DNA from: Phycisphaerae bacterium
GTDB lineage: Bacteria > Planctomycetota > Phycisphaerae > Phycisphaerales > SM1A02
NCBI GenBank assembly: GCA_016795065.1
Contig: JAEUIU010000066.1
Coordinates: 168,610 to 232,609, forward strand
DNA length: 64,000 bases
Reading direction: 5' to 3'
Part shown: one piece after another, positions 48,682-58,393 of the stretch
How positions within the stretch are numbered: position 1 is the first letter of the stretch
How the letters are laid out: each line of letters opens with the position of its first letter
Notes under the pieces: generated by a model
The model's input: the letters and a program-made list of their open reading frames with translations, nothing else
What the model was told of the DNA's origin: nothing
Database searches by the model: none
Translations under genes and position numbers: made by a program

Positions 48682-50709
48682 TCACGATCCCCAGAGTCCC
48701 AGCAGCAAGGCCAAGTCGTCAGCGCCCACCAAACCGTTGTCACTCAGGTCGCACGTGTCGTTCTGCGTGCCCCAGAAGCCTAAGAGGATCGCAAGGTCGG
48801 CAGCGCCAATGACGCCGTCCCCGTCGAAGTCGCTGGCCTTCTTGCGGAACAGGTAGAGGTCGGTGTCGTCGATGTCGCTGTCGCCGTCAAAGTCCATCAT
48901 CTCGCAACCGTGGATGAAGCCGCGAAGCGCACATGTTTCGAATGCCTCGCGGTCGGTGTGAGTCAGCTCGCCATCGCCATCGGCATCGCCCAGCGTGGCT
49001 GGTGGATAGACATCCCACAATCCGTTTGCGGGCAAGTTTGAGATCGTCCGGATCGCATCGTTGTAGGTGCCTTTGGGCCAGCGGACCACGACCTCGTGAA
49101 GCGTCATCCGTCGTCCGAGGCCGAAATGAGCCTCAGGCATGTCGTGGCCGAGGTAACTCCGGCCGCCAGCGTGGATGTCGCGGAAGATCGGCGGACCGCC
49201 GGCATCAAGCCGTCCAACGAGGGTTGCACCGATCGCGGTCGGATTGCCGGTTCGGCCCACCACTCGGATGCGAACCCCGTTTCGCTCATCCCCTTCATGG
49301 TTGATGTAGAGCAACACGTTCACGCCGGAGTCACCCACAAGTAGATCTGGGTCGCCATCGCCATCGACATCGGACGATGAGGAGGAGAAGGAGAAGTTCG
49401 GCGGGGCCCCGAAGACGTTCGCCGACAGGCTCACATCAAGGGCTGGAGGCGACGGTGCGCCTCGATAGAGCGTGTTGCCGAGAGATTGGTTGTTGACGTA
49501 CAGGTCGTGGCAGCCGTCCTGATCAAAGTCGAAGAACTCGGTGCCCCAGCTCGTCTTGAAGTGTCCCACGCCCCACTGCTGATCGCCGCGGACGAACGTG
49601 TTGTTGCCCTGATTGAGGAGAAGTGGATTCTTTCCCTGGAGCGCCGAGTTGGCGTTGGCAATGTTGGCGCAATAGAAGTCGGGGTAGCCGTTGGAGTCCA
49701 TGTCGCCGATGCCCAGTCCCATGGAATAGAACTGGAGATTGGCACCACTTCCGTTACTGATCTCGATCAGTTGTCCGCCGTCGTTTCGAAAGAGCTGATT
49801 GCCCTGAAAGAATGGGGCAACGTGCCCTCGATCATTCGAGAGGTAGAGGTCCAGATCACCGTCCAAGTCAATGTCGGTCCATCCTCCGAGGAAGGTGTAC
49901 GCCGGCTTGGCCAGGTTCTGGGCTGCGGCTACGTCTGTGAAGACGAACTCTCCGTTGTTGCGGAAGAGCGAACTGGGCTTGTTCATTCCGCCGGGGGTCC
50001 CGTTGCGGTAGACCCCCACGTAGATGTCGAGGTCGCCATCCCCATCGAAGTCAGCCAACGATGCGGCCTTGGCCGGACCATTGATGGCGGTTCCGGAGCC
50101 GGCGCTCACGTCGATGAACTGAAACCCGCCGATGCCTCGATAGACCTTGCTGGGATTGTCGATCTGGGTGAGGAAGAGGTCGATGATCCCGTCACCATTG
50201 AGATCTCCCGCGGCGCATGCGGAGGGGCGAACAAGATTGGCGATCCCGCTGGTGGCGGAGCGATCGGTAAAGACGCCGACGCCGTTGTTCTCGAAAATCC
50301 CGACCTGGCCATCAGGCGAACCCATGGTGATGATGTCGGCATCTCCGTCACGGTCGAGATCCGCGAATCCACAGGTGAAGCCGAAGAAGCCGTATCCCTG
50401 GACTGGCGGGCTGAGCTCGTAGTGGATTCCGCGTGCCCAAGCCTCTTCCGAAAACGGCGTGACATTTAGTCCGCCACCGGCAAAGGCGGGAGCAGCTCCA
50501 AGGGCATACGTCGCCACCACGGCCAAGGCCCGCCGCCCAAGTCGTCGGCTCCGGCTCTCCTTGGGGTCATTGTTGGACGGGCTGGTCAGGATGGTGCCAC
50601 CCGGCCCTCGCATGGTGTTGGCTCGGCGATTCGCACCGCCCCCCCTCAACGGATGTCTCATGTGTAGCGACTCCACGACGCCTTCTCGAGGCAACATCGA
50701 GTCTAGCAC
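48682..50709 (-). CDS. Secreted FG-GAP/VCBS repeat protein with ASPIC/UnbV domain and GC-type dockerin tail
   Basis: Up to 675 residues; the signal (RRALAVVATYALGAAPAFAGGG) starts some 60 residues in, so the true start is probably ATG 50661 or 50613 rather than GTG 50709. Propeller blades show calcium loops: ADLDRDGDADIITM, GDLNGDGIIDLFL, ADFDGDGDLDIYV, TDIDLDGDLDLYL, GDMDSNGYPDFYC, FDFDQDGCHDLYV and SDVDGDGDPDLLV. An ASPIC/UnbV-like part follows (GVRIRVVGRTGNPTAIGATLVGR, AHFGLGRRMTLHEVVVRWPKG). The end has four loops: one pair DADGDGELTHTDREAFETC / DFDGDSDIDDTDLYLF and two LLG-type units (GAADLAILLGFWGT, GADDLALLLGLWGS). Same class as the gene at 37798-39558. Confidence 0.9.
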   Translation of the reverse strand: MLDSMLPREGVVESLHMRHPLRGGGANRRANTMRGPGGTILTSPSNNDPKESRSRRLGRRALAVVATYALGAAPAFAGGGLNVTPFSEEAWARGIHYELSPPVQGYGFFGFTCGFADLDRDGDADIITMGSPDGQVGIFENNGVGVFTDRSATSGIANLVRPSACAAGDLNGDGIIDLFLTQIDNPSKVYRGIGGFQFIDVSAGSGTAINGPAKAASLADFDGDGDLDIYVGVYRNGTPGGMNKPSSLFRNNGEFVFTDVAAAQNLAKPAYTFLGGWTDIDLDGDLDLYLSNDRGHVAPFFQGNQLFRNDGGQLIEISNGSGANLQFYSMGLGIGDMDSNGYPDFYCANIANANSALQGKNPLLLNQGNNTFVRGDQQWGVGHFKTSWGTEFFDFDQDGCHDLYVNNQSLGNTLYRGAPSPPALDVSLSANVFGAPPNFSFSSSSSDVDGDGDPDLLVGDSGVNVLLYINHEGDERNGVRIRVVGRTGNPTAIGATLVGRLDAGGPPIFRDIHAGGRSYLGHDMPEAHFGLGRRMTLHEVVVRWPKGTYNDAIRTISNLPANGLWDVYPPATLGDADGDGELTHTDREAFETCALRGFIHGCEMMDFDGDSDIDDTDLYLFRKKASDFDGDGVIGAADLAILLGFWGTQNDTCDLSDNGLVGADDLALLLGLWGS

Positions 50710-50828
50710 GGCTTTCCGGGCAGTTATCCCAAAGTCCGCACTTCCGGGAAGTTGACCGTTGCGACGGTGACCAACCCGTTCACTCAGCCCAGCCTCTCTC
50801 GCGGCCCAAACGACTTAGCCACGGGCCG

Positions 50829-51434
50829 CTAGGCGAACCGCCTCAACGTCCCCAAGGGCGGGCCGTATCGGCCGCCCGGGATGCCTAGTTCCGGGAACAC
50901 GTTGGAGTGGATGTAGGCCAGACGAGCATGATTCCACGTTCGTTCGGCCTCGTCGATGGGATGAGGGCACTCGCCGAGATCGAAGACGACCGTTGCCCCG
51001 ACGTCGATCCGCTTGGAGGCGGAATCGGTTCGGAGGAGAGAGCGTGCACCCAATTCCATGACCAGCCAGCGTCCAGAGAGTGTGCACCGTCCAGAGACCG
51101 GAAGTTCAATCACTGAGCGCCGTTCGTCGGCGACGCCGGCCGAGTCGAGGCATCCTGCCTGAAGGGTCAGCCGTCCCCGCCCCCGACTCCGTTCTATCCG
51201 CAAGTGAAGCGAAAGCGTGAGCGGGACGTCAGCGGTGCTCATCGGAGCTCGGGCGGCCACACCTGGCTCAACCGCGCGGTGAAGGCATCGCCAAGTGACC
51301 TCCGCCACCACATCCATCCGGCGAGCGTCAACACCGGGAGCCGATCCAACCGACGGCGATCGACCCGTGACGGGACGAGCGAGGATCTCTCCGGCGGTTT
51401 GCGGCGACATCAGTCGCTGTTGGGCCGTCGTCAT
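50829..51434 (-). CDS. Hypothetical protein, co-transcribed with a GbsR/MarR-type regulator
   Basis: 201 residues, no recognised family. The start ATG 51434 overlaps the regulator's stop (ATGA), so it is translationally coupled to it. Residues 60-165 have a beta-rich pattern (LTLSLHLRIERSRGRGRLTLQ, IELPVSGRCTLSGRWLVMELG), and the C-terminus (RLAYIHSNVFPELGIPGGRYG) is striking for its aromatic/glycine content. No signal peptide or membrane helix. It may be the regulator's partner or a modulator; this is inference from the overlap only. Confidence 0.65.
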   Translation of the reverse strand: MTTAQQRLMSPQTAGEILARPVTGRSPSVGSAPGVDARRMDVVAEVTWRCLHRAVEPGVAARAPMSTADVPLTLSLHLRIERSRGRGRLTLQAGCLDSAGVADERRSVIELPVSGRCTLSGRWLVMELGARSLLRTDSASKRIDVGATVVFDLGECPHPIDEAERTWNHARLAYIHSNVFPELGIPGGRYGPPLGTLRRFA

Positions 51435-52111
51435 GAGCGGCCTCCTCGGTTGTCACGGCTCTTGCTCTTGGATGGAAGAAGCCCGATGAGTCCACCGACC
51501 CCCATGAGCTTGCTCAATGTCAAGGCCGCGGTGCGCAGTCCACTTCCGTCGGCGGCGACGAGACGCTCGCTGATTCCATCCACGATCCGAACCGCGTTCA
51601 GAAGCTCATCCACCCTCGCGTTGTGGACCGACCTTCGTGCTCCCTCTCGTCCGCGTGCGGCCGCCGTCTTGCAGCGGTCAAGGCCTTCGACCAACGGGTC
51701 GATCTCCCGACGCTTCCGCGCCCGAGCGACCGTGGCAAAGAGCTTCCAGACGTCCTGCTCGGCCCTGAAGTACTCCCTTCGATCGCCCCGCTCATGGTGA
51801 CGCGTGATGATGCCCCATTCCACCAGGGTCCGCAGCGTCATCGAGACGTTGCCGCGTGAGATGCGAAGGCGGTCCATGATCGCCTCCGCATGCAGCGGCT
51901 CGCCATGAACGAACAGGAGGGCATGGGTCTCCGCCATGGTGCGAGGCACCCCCCAGCGTGACCCCATTTCGCCCCAGAGTGAGATAAAGCGGTCTTGGCT
52001 CTCGACCAATTCGCGATCCGATTCGGCCGAAGCGAGGTGGGACGAGGTCGGGACGATCGTCGGAATCGTCGGCTCGGAGGTGACCGTGGAGGAGGGGTGG
52101 GTCGGCGACAT
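51431..52111 (-). CDS. GbsR/MarR-family transcriptional regulator
   Basis: 226 residues from ATG 52111. After a Ser/Thr/Pro-rich N-terminus the winged helix-turn-helix resembles GbsR: SLWGEMGSRWGVPRTMAETHALLFVHGEPLHAEAIMDRLRISRGNVSMTLRTLVEWGIITRHHERGDRREYF. A helical region follows (KLFATVARARKRREIDPLVEGLDRC), then a hydrophobic end (LTLSKLMGVGGLIGLLPSKSKS) that may be a C-terminal dimerisation helix. GbsR proteins often act on osmoprotectant or lipid genes. The coupled downstream gene gives no hint of the target. Confidence 0.88.
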   Translation of the reverse strand: MSPTHPSSTVTSEPTIPTIVPTSSHLASAESDRELVESQDRFISLWGEMGSRWGVPRTMAETHALLFVHGEPLHAEAIMDRLRISRGNVSMTLRTLVEWGIITRHHERGDRREYFRAEQDVWKLFATVARARKRREIDPLVEGLDRCKTAAARGREGARRSVHNARVDELLNAVRIVDGISERLVAADGSGLRTAALTLSKLMGVGGLIGLLPSKSKSRDNRGGRS

Positions 52112-52271
52112 GGGCTGGCTCGAGAACTTGAGCGTTTGGGAATACCCGTGCAGCGGGTTTCCGCGTTGGGGCAGGGTAGCGGCTAAGGGCCCGCATCGGA
52201 ACTGAGTTTTCAGAAAAAATTGAAAGTCAGGGCCGCTCGTTGCGAACCTCCGGCGCGGCGAAATCGAGATT

Positions 52272-52301
52272 GAAAAAAGCCCCCGTCCGAAGACGGGGGC
52301 T
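52272..52301 (-). terminator. Rho-independent terminator of the S8 protease gene
   Basis: A perfect 10-bp stem AGCCCCCGTC / GACGGGGGCT (52278-52287 and 52292-52301) with a four-base loop, TTCG on the minus strand. On that strand it is followed by TTTTTTC. It lies 28 bases after the protease stop and is the best intrinsic terminator in the window. Confidence 0.92.
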
Positions 52302-52328
52302 GTGAAAGTCACTGAGTGCTGTCGAGGC

Positions 52329-55300
52329 TTACGGGGTGACCGTCGCGCCTTCGATGCTGACCTCGATGAGGTCGTGCCAGATCTCATGCGGCCCGGTATT
52401 GCCGAGGCTGCAGGTCCACGCGCGAGCATGGACATCGCCTGCCGGGCTCACGTACTTGTAAACGTTGAACGGCTGCACCGGGAACACAGCGTTCGTCGGA
52501 GCGGGCGTGATGAAGGTCACGCCGACGAAGTCCCAACGGTGGTCAACCCAGTTGTAAAGGAACCCGCCAAGGATCACGAACGGAACCGTCGCCTTGGAGG
52601 TGAGTCGGACGGAAACGCCCGTGAGGATCGTCGGATCGATCGTCGTTTCGAGGAACGCCTGCACGTCGGTGGTGTGACCAGCGGCGATGTAGGGAAGCTC
52701 GTTGACGACCTTGCCGGCGGGGGCGTACTTGGTCACGATCTTGAGATAGTTGCCATCGGTGGCGCGGATCTTGAACGAAGACGGAGCGCTGCCAGCAACC
52801 GGGCTACCCCAGAGGATCTTGACCTCGGTCGCGTTGCCGTCCACGAACTGGCCGTTCATGATCGCGAAGCCGCACTCAAGGGCATCCGGGAAGGTCCCGA
52901 TCCCAGGAGCGCCTTCGGTGAGCGAACAGGTCGGGTTGTCCGGCCCGAAGACCGTCCCGAGCGGATTGCACTGATCGGGCGTGCGGCCGTTGCCAGCCAT
53001 GACCCCGCGGAGCTGAAGTGGTGAGATCGGAGTGCCGTAGCACTGACGGGCCCACCCTTGGAGGCAAGCGGCCAGACCGGTGATGATCGGGGCCGCCGCG
53101 GAGGTGCCGTTGAACTCGGCGCTGTACTTCCGGAGGTTGTTCGTCTCTGGATCGAGCGGATCGGTGCCTACTTCGCCGACGAAGAGATCGCCGTATCCCG
53201 TGGTCGCCACGGCTGTGCCCCAGGCACAGAGGTGAACGGCACCGAGAGCGGCCTCGGGGTCAGAGTAGTTCGAGAAACCGAGCTTGCAGTAACGCCAGAA
53301 ACCGTTCGTGCAGGGGTCCGGGAAGATGTTCATCCCTGGCCAGCATGCCCCGACGACCACGGCGCCGGTTTCAAACGGAGCGGGATCGATGGGGATGTTG
53401 TCGTTGCCCGCGGACATGCAGGAAGTGATGCCCAGATCCGTCATCATCAGGATCATTGCGGCAATGGCCTCGTCCGTGATGATGGGTCCCGAGCCACCGA
53501 AACCGATCGAGTAGTTGACGACGTCGCCCTCGTCAAACGTCATACCGGCGCTGGCGATCGCGGTCGAAAGGCGGGCGCCCTCTTCAATCGACAGTGTCGG
53601 GAAGAAGTAGCCTTGGGACTTGTAGGCGATGCCCGTGACGCCGAAGCCGTTCTTGCCGGCAACCGTCTCGCCGAGGGTCGCGGTGCCGTGCTGCGGGCTG
53701 TTGGCGCCGCCCTCGATCAGGTTGATCGTTTGGCCTGGTTCAGGAAGGACCCGCGGGGTGTCGTAGGGCTCACCCGAACCGTTGATCGTGAAGTCCTCGT
53801 GGTTCACGAATGCAGAGAACTCGACGATGCCGACGCGGCTTTGCTTGCCATAGTCAAGCACTGGCCCATCGTTCTGATAGAGGTAGGCGTACTGGGCCTG
53901 GAGGGCAGCAAGGCCCGGAAGGTCCAATCCGCCGCCGCGGAAACCGCTGTTCAGGAAGATGTAGTCATCGGTGAATGCTGGCGGCAGATCGGCGAAGTCG
54001 CCGAGCACCTGCGGACCGCGAAGGTACGCCTGCCAGTTGTTGGTCATGACGATCGGTTCACCGATTCCTGGGTAGTTCGGATTCGGCACCACATCGCTCG
54101 CCCAGCTTGGCGTTTCACCGGGGTCGGGAGTGAGCTGACACACATCGGCCAGGAGTGCACCGCTGGCAAGAGCAACGCAACCGGCGTCCCAGTCGTTGGT
54201 GCAGCAAATCGGATCGACATTGCAGACCGCGAAGCAGCATGCGGGCCGGTTGCAACCGCGTCCCTCGTGGGCTTCGAGGCAACCGCCGCTGAGAAGCGGG
54301 ACGATCAGCTCGAAGTCCGGGTTCGGAGCGCCTGCACCATCCGTGAAGCATGGGTCGTAACGTTCTTCGGGCGGAAGAGCGCCACCGCCGTCGTAGATCG
54401 TGCCGTCGCAAAGGATGTTGGCATAGGCCGCACAGAGCACGTCCCATCCGTTCGGGCCATCGGGGTCCGAGCAGCTTTCGCGAATGGACGAGACCAGCTC
54501 GCAGCACACGACGTCCTTGCAGCCGGCTTCGCAGATTGGGCCGGGGGCGACGCAGCCCGGGTCCGGGTTGCACATGAAGCCGTCGGTGCAGTTCGGTCCC
54601 GGCTCCTTGCAGATGAGCGGGTTGTTGGGATCGCAACCGACCTGGTGCAGTTCAAGCGGCCGCTCGAAGCTGACGAACTCGACCAAATCGAGATCGTTGA
54701 GGGCGCGACCGGCGGCGAGCTCGCTCCCGGGGGCGACCGTGACGACCACCATGCCGGCAAGGTCGGGTTGCGGCCGACCGCTCTTGGCCTCGGCCTTCAG
54801 CTCCAGTGCGCGGAGCTTCTCATCGCTATGACCCGGAATGAACGACTGGACGGCGCCACCGAACTGAGCCAAGACGGCGTCAAACCCGCTTGTGTCCGCG
54901 GTGCCGATGGTCATGAGTCGTGGGGCAGGGGCGAGCTTGGGGGCTCGACCGCCGACCTCATCACGAAGCTTGACGACGATCCGACCCGTGAAGCTGAGTT
55001 CACCGGTCGCCTTGTTGATGGGAAGCGTCAGAAGCTCAGTCGGCTTCTTCGGGAAGGGCACGCGAACTGAGCGAGCCGCCGGATCCATGTTGATCGTGCC
55101 AGGGACGAATCCCTTGGGAGCGACCTCGGTCCACGGTTGGTTGCCAACGCCCTCGCCATCGGGCTGCGGGTCAATGGCCACGCCGGCGAGTCCAGCGAGA
55201 TTGCCTTCCACGCCGTTGGTCGCTGCGGACTTCGAACCGGCAAGCCGCGCGCTGTTCTGGCCTGGGGTTGGAGTTGTAGAGGGTTGCGCAAGAACGGACG

Positions 55301-55352
55301 AGCCCACGAAACCGGCAAGGAGAATTGAGACGGGTACGAGACGCTGCATCAT
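52329..55352 (-). CDS. Secreted subtilisin-like (S8) serine protease with cysteine-rich insert
   Basis: 1007 residues from ATG 55352 (GGAG 9-10 bases before it), beginning with a signal peptide (LVPVSILLAGFVGSSVLA). Residues about 100-270 are an inhibitor-like prodomain region. Residues about 275-430 are cysteine-rich, including two copies of a planctomycete-type motif: CCELVSSI...WDVLCAAYA and CCFAVCNVDPICCTNDWDAGC. The catalytic S8 core has His555 (SPQHGTAT) and Ser751 (NGTSAAAP), and an oxyanion-type segment SAGNDN. At the Asp position the sequence reads VGIVEFSAF, so Glu511 replaces the usual Asp. The last 150 residues form a beta-rich C-terminal domain. A strong terminator follows. Confidence 0.9.
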   Translation of the reverse strand: MMQRLVPVSILLAGFVGSSVLAQPSTTPTPGQNSARLAGSKSAATNGVEGNLAGLAGVAIDPQPDGEGVGNQPWTEVAPKGFVPGTINMDPAARSVRVPFPKKPTELLTLPINKATGELSFTGRIVVKLRDEVGGRAPKLAPAPRLMTIGTADTSGFDAVLAQFGGAVQSFIPGHSDEKLRALELKAEAKSGRPQPDLAGMVVVTVAPGSELAAGRALNDLDLVEFVSFERPLELHQVGCDPNNPLICKEPGPNCTDGFMCNPDPGCVAPGPICEAGCKDVVCCELVSSIRESCSDPDGPNGWDVLCAAYANILCDGTIYDGGGALPPEERYDPCFTDGAGAPNPDFELIVPLLSGGCLEAHEGRGCNRPACCFAVCNVDPICCTNDWDAGCVALASGALLADVCQLTPDPGETPSWASDVVPNPNYPGIGEPIVMTNNWQAYLRGPQVLGDFADLPPAFTDDYIFLNSGFRGGGLDLPGLAALQAQYAYLYQNDGPVLDYGKQSRVGIVEFSAFVNHEDFTINGSGEPYDTPRVLPEPGQTINLIEGGANSPQHGTATLGETVAGKNGFGVTGIAYKSQGYFFPTLSIEEGARLSTAIASAGMTFDEGDVVNYSIGFGGSGPIITDEAIAAMILMMTDLGITSCMSAGNDNIPIDPAPFETGAVVVGACWPGMNIFPDPCTNGFWRYCKLGFSNYSDPEAALGAVHLCAWGTAVATTGYGDLFVGEVGTDPLDPETNNLRKYSAEFNGTSAAAPIITGLAACLQGWARQCYGTPISPLQLRGVMAGNGRTPDQCNPLGTVFGPDNPTCSLTEGAPGIGTFPDALECGFAIMNGQFVDGNATEVKILWGSPVAGSAPSSFKIRATDGNYLKIVTKYAPAGKVVNELPYIAAGHTTDVQAFLETTIDPTILTGVSVRLTSKATVPFVILGGFLYNWVDHRWDFVGVTFITPAPTNAVFPVQPFNVYKYVSPAGDVHARAWTCSLGNTGPHEIWHDLIEVSIEGATVTP

Positions 55353-55667
55353 GCTTGGGGTCTCCGTAGACGTGGTAGACGGGCTCGTTGAGGCGCTGTG
55401 AGCCACCTTGGGCGAGCGGAGCGAAAAGCGGACACCATTCCATCCCAAGCAACCGGTTCGCAACGACTGTGCGATTCGGATTGTGGAGTGGACAGCGCAC
55501 CGGCGATCACACATGCATATTCGTCGGAAGCGATTTCGACGATCCACACGGTGGGTCGCGCGGCCGCACATCAGTGCGGCGCGCAGCACGCCAGTCGAAG
55601 TGTAACAGTCCCGATATTGCCAACAAGTGCCGAGGTGAAAGGACTTTCCGATTCGCCTGAATTCCGC
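55353..55667. other. Upstream region of the S8 protease gene
   Basis: 315 bases between the purD stop and the protease start, on the same strand. It should hold the protease promoter; I see no consensus boxes. It contains no supported gene, and no hairpin with a T-run that would terminate purD. Confidence 0.35.
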
Positions 55668-57008
55668 TCAGAGAGTCGCGCCGCGCGTCGATCCGACTTG
55701 AAGGACGCGGTGCCCAATGTCACGCCGAAAGAAGGCGCCGTCGAAGCGAATGAGCGAGGCGGCCTCGTTGGCTCGGGATTGGGCCTGCTTGAGCGTCGAT
55801 CCGAGCGCCGTCACTCCAAAGACCCTCCCCCCGGAGGTGATCAGGTCGCCGTTTGGCGCACGGCTGGTTCCAGCATGGAAAATGCGAACGCCGGGAACGG
55901 CGGCAGCGTCGTCGAGGCCGGTGATGACCTTTCCCTTGACGTAAGCCCCGGGGTATCCGCCTGAGCACACGCAGACACAGCAGGCCGGCCGAGGATCGAA
56001 ACCAAAGTCGACTCCATCCAGCTCGCCGGCGGCCGTGCCGTACAGCAACTCGAGCAGGTCCCCCTGAAGCCGAACCATCAGCGGCTGGGTCTCCGGGTCA
56101 CCGAACCGGGTGTTGAACTCAAGGACCTTGGGGCCGGCAGGGGTGAGCATGAGACCGGCATAGAGAAGCCCGCGGAACATGACGCCTTCGCGGCGCAACG
56201 CATCGACAGCCGGCACGAGCACCTGCCGCTGGACGATGTCCATGAGACCGTCGTCGGCCAGCGGCGAGGGGCAGTAAGCCCCCATCCCGCCGGTGTTCGG
56301 GCCAACATCGCCCTCGCCCACCTGCTTGTGGTCTTGGCATGGGTCGAGGATGTCGATCGTGCTGCCGTCCACAAGAGCAAGGACCGATAGTTCCTGCCCG
56401 CGAAGGCGTTCTTCGATCACGACCTTGGCGCCGGCGTCGCCGAACTCGCGGGAGCCCATCACCCGCTCAACGGCAGCGAGCGCCTCGCTGTGCGAACTGC
56501 AGACCATGACGCCCTTGCCAGCGCAGAGCCCCGCGGCCTTCACCACCAGCGGCTCGTCGCCATGGGCGTTGACGTAATGCAGCGCGGCCTCGCGCGTGTC
56601 GAAATGGCGACCCTCGGCGGTCGGGATCGAAGCCGAACGCATGATCTGCTTCGCATAGGCCTTGTCCCATTCCAGCCGCGCCGCTTCGCGGGTCGGGCCA
56701 AAGACCTTTCGGTGGGGAGCCGCAAGAACACTCGCCAGGTCCTGCTCCAACGGCGCTTCAGGTCCAATGACCACAAGGTGAATCGACTCTCGGTCACACC
56801 AACGCTGCAGGCGAAACGCCTGCTTGGCCTCGAGCAGTTCGGGACAGGTCCTTCCGAGGGACTCCAAGCCTGCGTTGGCCTCGGCCTGGACCCAAAGCTC
56901 CCCGAGGTGCTTCGATTGTTTCAGCTTCCACGCCAACGCATGTTCGCGACCGCCGCCACCGATGAGAAGGACGTTGCAGGGAGAGGGGAGGGAAGCGGGC
57001 GCTGGCAT
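55668..57008 (-). CDS. purD: PurD, phosphoribosylamine-glycine ligase
   Basis: 446 residues; second step of purine synthesis, ATP-dependent joining of glycine to phosphoribosylamine. Motifs: VLLIGGGGREHALAWKLKQS, VVIGPEAPLEQDLA, the ATP-grasp segment PLVVKAAGLCAGKGVMVC, KVVIEERLRGQELSVLALVDG, QDHKQVGEGDVGPNTGGMGAY and VLEFNTRFGDPETQPLM. Length normal (about 420-430) plus a short N-terminal extension. It follows the alanine dehydrogenase gene by 44 bases on the same strand, so the two may form an operon. Confidence 0.96.
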   Translation of the reverse strand: MPAPASLPSPCNVLLIGGGGREHALAWKLKQSKHLGELWVQAEANAGLESLGRTCPELLEAKQAFRLQRWCDRESIHLVVIGPEAPLEQDLASVLAAPHRKVFGPTREAARLEWDKAYAKQIMRSASIPTAEGRHFDTREAALHYVNAHGDEPLVVKAAGLCAGKGVMVCSSHSEALAAVERVMGSREFGDAGAKVVIEERLRGQELSVLALVDGSTIDILDPCQDHKQVGEGDVGPNTGGMGAYCPSPLADDGLMDIVQRQVLVPAVDALRREGVMFRGLLYAGLMLTPAGPKVLEFNTRFGDPETQPLMVRLQGDLLELLYGTAAGELDGVDFGFDPRPACCVCVCSGGYPGAYVKGKVITGLDDAAAVPGVRIFHAGTSRAPNGDLITSGGRVFGVTALGSTLKQAQSRANEAASLIRFDGAFFRRDIGHRVLQVGSTRGATL

Positions 57009-57052
57009 AGGAATGGTCGGGCGTCAGCGGATCGGGAAAGCCTGATCCGGGC

Positions 57053-58159
57053 TCAGATCGAAAGGGACGTGAACTCGAGACCATGGGCAGCCGCAACCGC
57101 ACTGTTGGTGAGTTGGCCGCGATGGGTATTGATGGCGTTGGCGAAATGAGGGTCGCGACGAGCCAAGGTCTCGGGTCCGTGCTTGGCGAGACGCAGTGCC
57201 CACGGAAGCGTGACGTTGGTCAGGGCGAGCGTCGACGTTCGGGCGACGGCACCGGGCATGTTGCCCACGCAATAGTGAACAACGCCATCGACTTCATATA
57301 CCGGGTTGCGGTGGGTCGTCACGCGACTCGTTTCGACGCACCCGCCCTGATCGATCGCCACGTCGACGATCACCGAGCCGGTTTGGATGTACTTGAGATC
57401 ATCGCGACGGATAAGCCATGGGGCTTTGGCCCCGGGCACCAAGACGGCGCCGACGATGAGATCGGCCCAATGAAGCCGCTCTCGAATTGATTGGAGATCG
57501 GAGTACACCACTCGGACATTGGCTGGCATGATCTCAGCCAACCGCCTGAGGCGATCAATGGAGATGTCCATGATCACGACGTCGGCACCCATACCGGCGG
57601 CGACCATCGCTGCACACGTTCCAACGACCCCGCCACCAAGGATGAGGACATGACCCGGCGCCACACCCGGGACACCGCCAAGAAGGACGCCCTTGCCTCC
57701 GAACGGGCGTTCAAGGAACTTCGCCCCCTCCTGAACGGAGAGTTTTCCCGCTACTTCGCTCATGGGCGTCAGAAGCGGGAGTCCACCCCGGTCGTCGGTC
57801 AACGTCTCGTAGGCGATGGCGGTGCAACGCCGCTCCAGGCAGGCAACAGTGAGGTCGCGATCGGCGGCGAAATGGAAGTAGGTGAAAACGAACTGGCCCT
57901 GCCGGATCTGCACGCATTCCTGGGGCTGCGGTTCCTTCACCTTCACGATGAGGTCCGAGGTCGCCCAAACCTCTTCGGCAGTGGCGACGATTCGAGCTCC
58001 GGCGGCGACGAAATGCTCGTCCGTGAATCCCGATCCGACGCCGGCCCCCGCTTGAATCAGAACGGTGTGGCCGTCACGGGCGAGCATCTCCGCGCCAACA
58101 GGCCGCAGGCCGACGCGAAACTCATCGGTCTTCACTTCGGTTGGAACTCCGACAATCAT
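57053..58159 (-). CDS. ald: Alanine dehydrogenase
   Basis: 368 residues, NAD-dependent, interconverting L-alanine and pyruvate plus ammonia. ATG 58159 is chosen because GGAAGAGG precedes it and MIVGVPTEVKTDEFRVGLRP is the canonical start; the frame is open to 58327. Other motifs: KVKEPQPQEC, FTYFHFAADRDLT, AYETLTDDRGGLPLLTPMSEVAGKLS, the Rossmann loop VLILGGGVVGTCAAMVAAGMGADV, and QTGSVIVDVAIDQGGCVETS. Complete and of normal length (about 370). Confidence 0.96.
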   Translation of the reverse strand: MIVGVPTEVKTDEFRVGLRPVGAEMLARDGHTVLIQAGAGVGSGFTDEHFVAAGARIVATAEEVWATSDLIVKVKEPQPQECVQIRQGQFVFTYFHFAADRDLTVACLERRCTAIAYETLTDDRGGLPLLTPMSEVAGKLSVQEGAKFLERPFGGKGVLLGGVPGVAPGHVLILGGGVVGTCAAMVAAGMGADVVIMDISIDRLRRLAEIMPANVRVVYSDLQSIRERLHWADLIVGAVLVPGAKAPWLIRRDDLKYIQTGSVIVDVAIDQGGCVETSRVTTHRNPVYEVDGVVHYCVGNMPGAVARTSTLALTNVTLPWALRLAKHGPETLARRDPHFANAINTHRGQLTNSAVAAAHGLEFTSLSI

Positions 58160-58393
58160 CGCACCGAACCTCTTCCTTTCCGATGGGCACCGTTCCGGCT
58201 TTCGTCCGGCTCGCCCTCGTTTGAGACTCACGCTCCGAGACCCGCTCGTCTCGGATCGTCGACCCAAGCCGAACGTCGCGGAGTGTAGCGGGGTTGGCCG
58301 GCGAACTTCGCCGCCCTCCCGTTCCACTCGCTGTTACAGTACCGAACCCTCCTTTTGGACCCGCGTCACGAGGACGCGCCGCGAGACTCAGGA

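Noticed and set aside
53058..55070. 670-codon open frame on the plus strand
   Set aside because: It is antisense to the S8 protease gene, which has a signal peptide, catalytic motifs and its own terminator.
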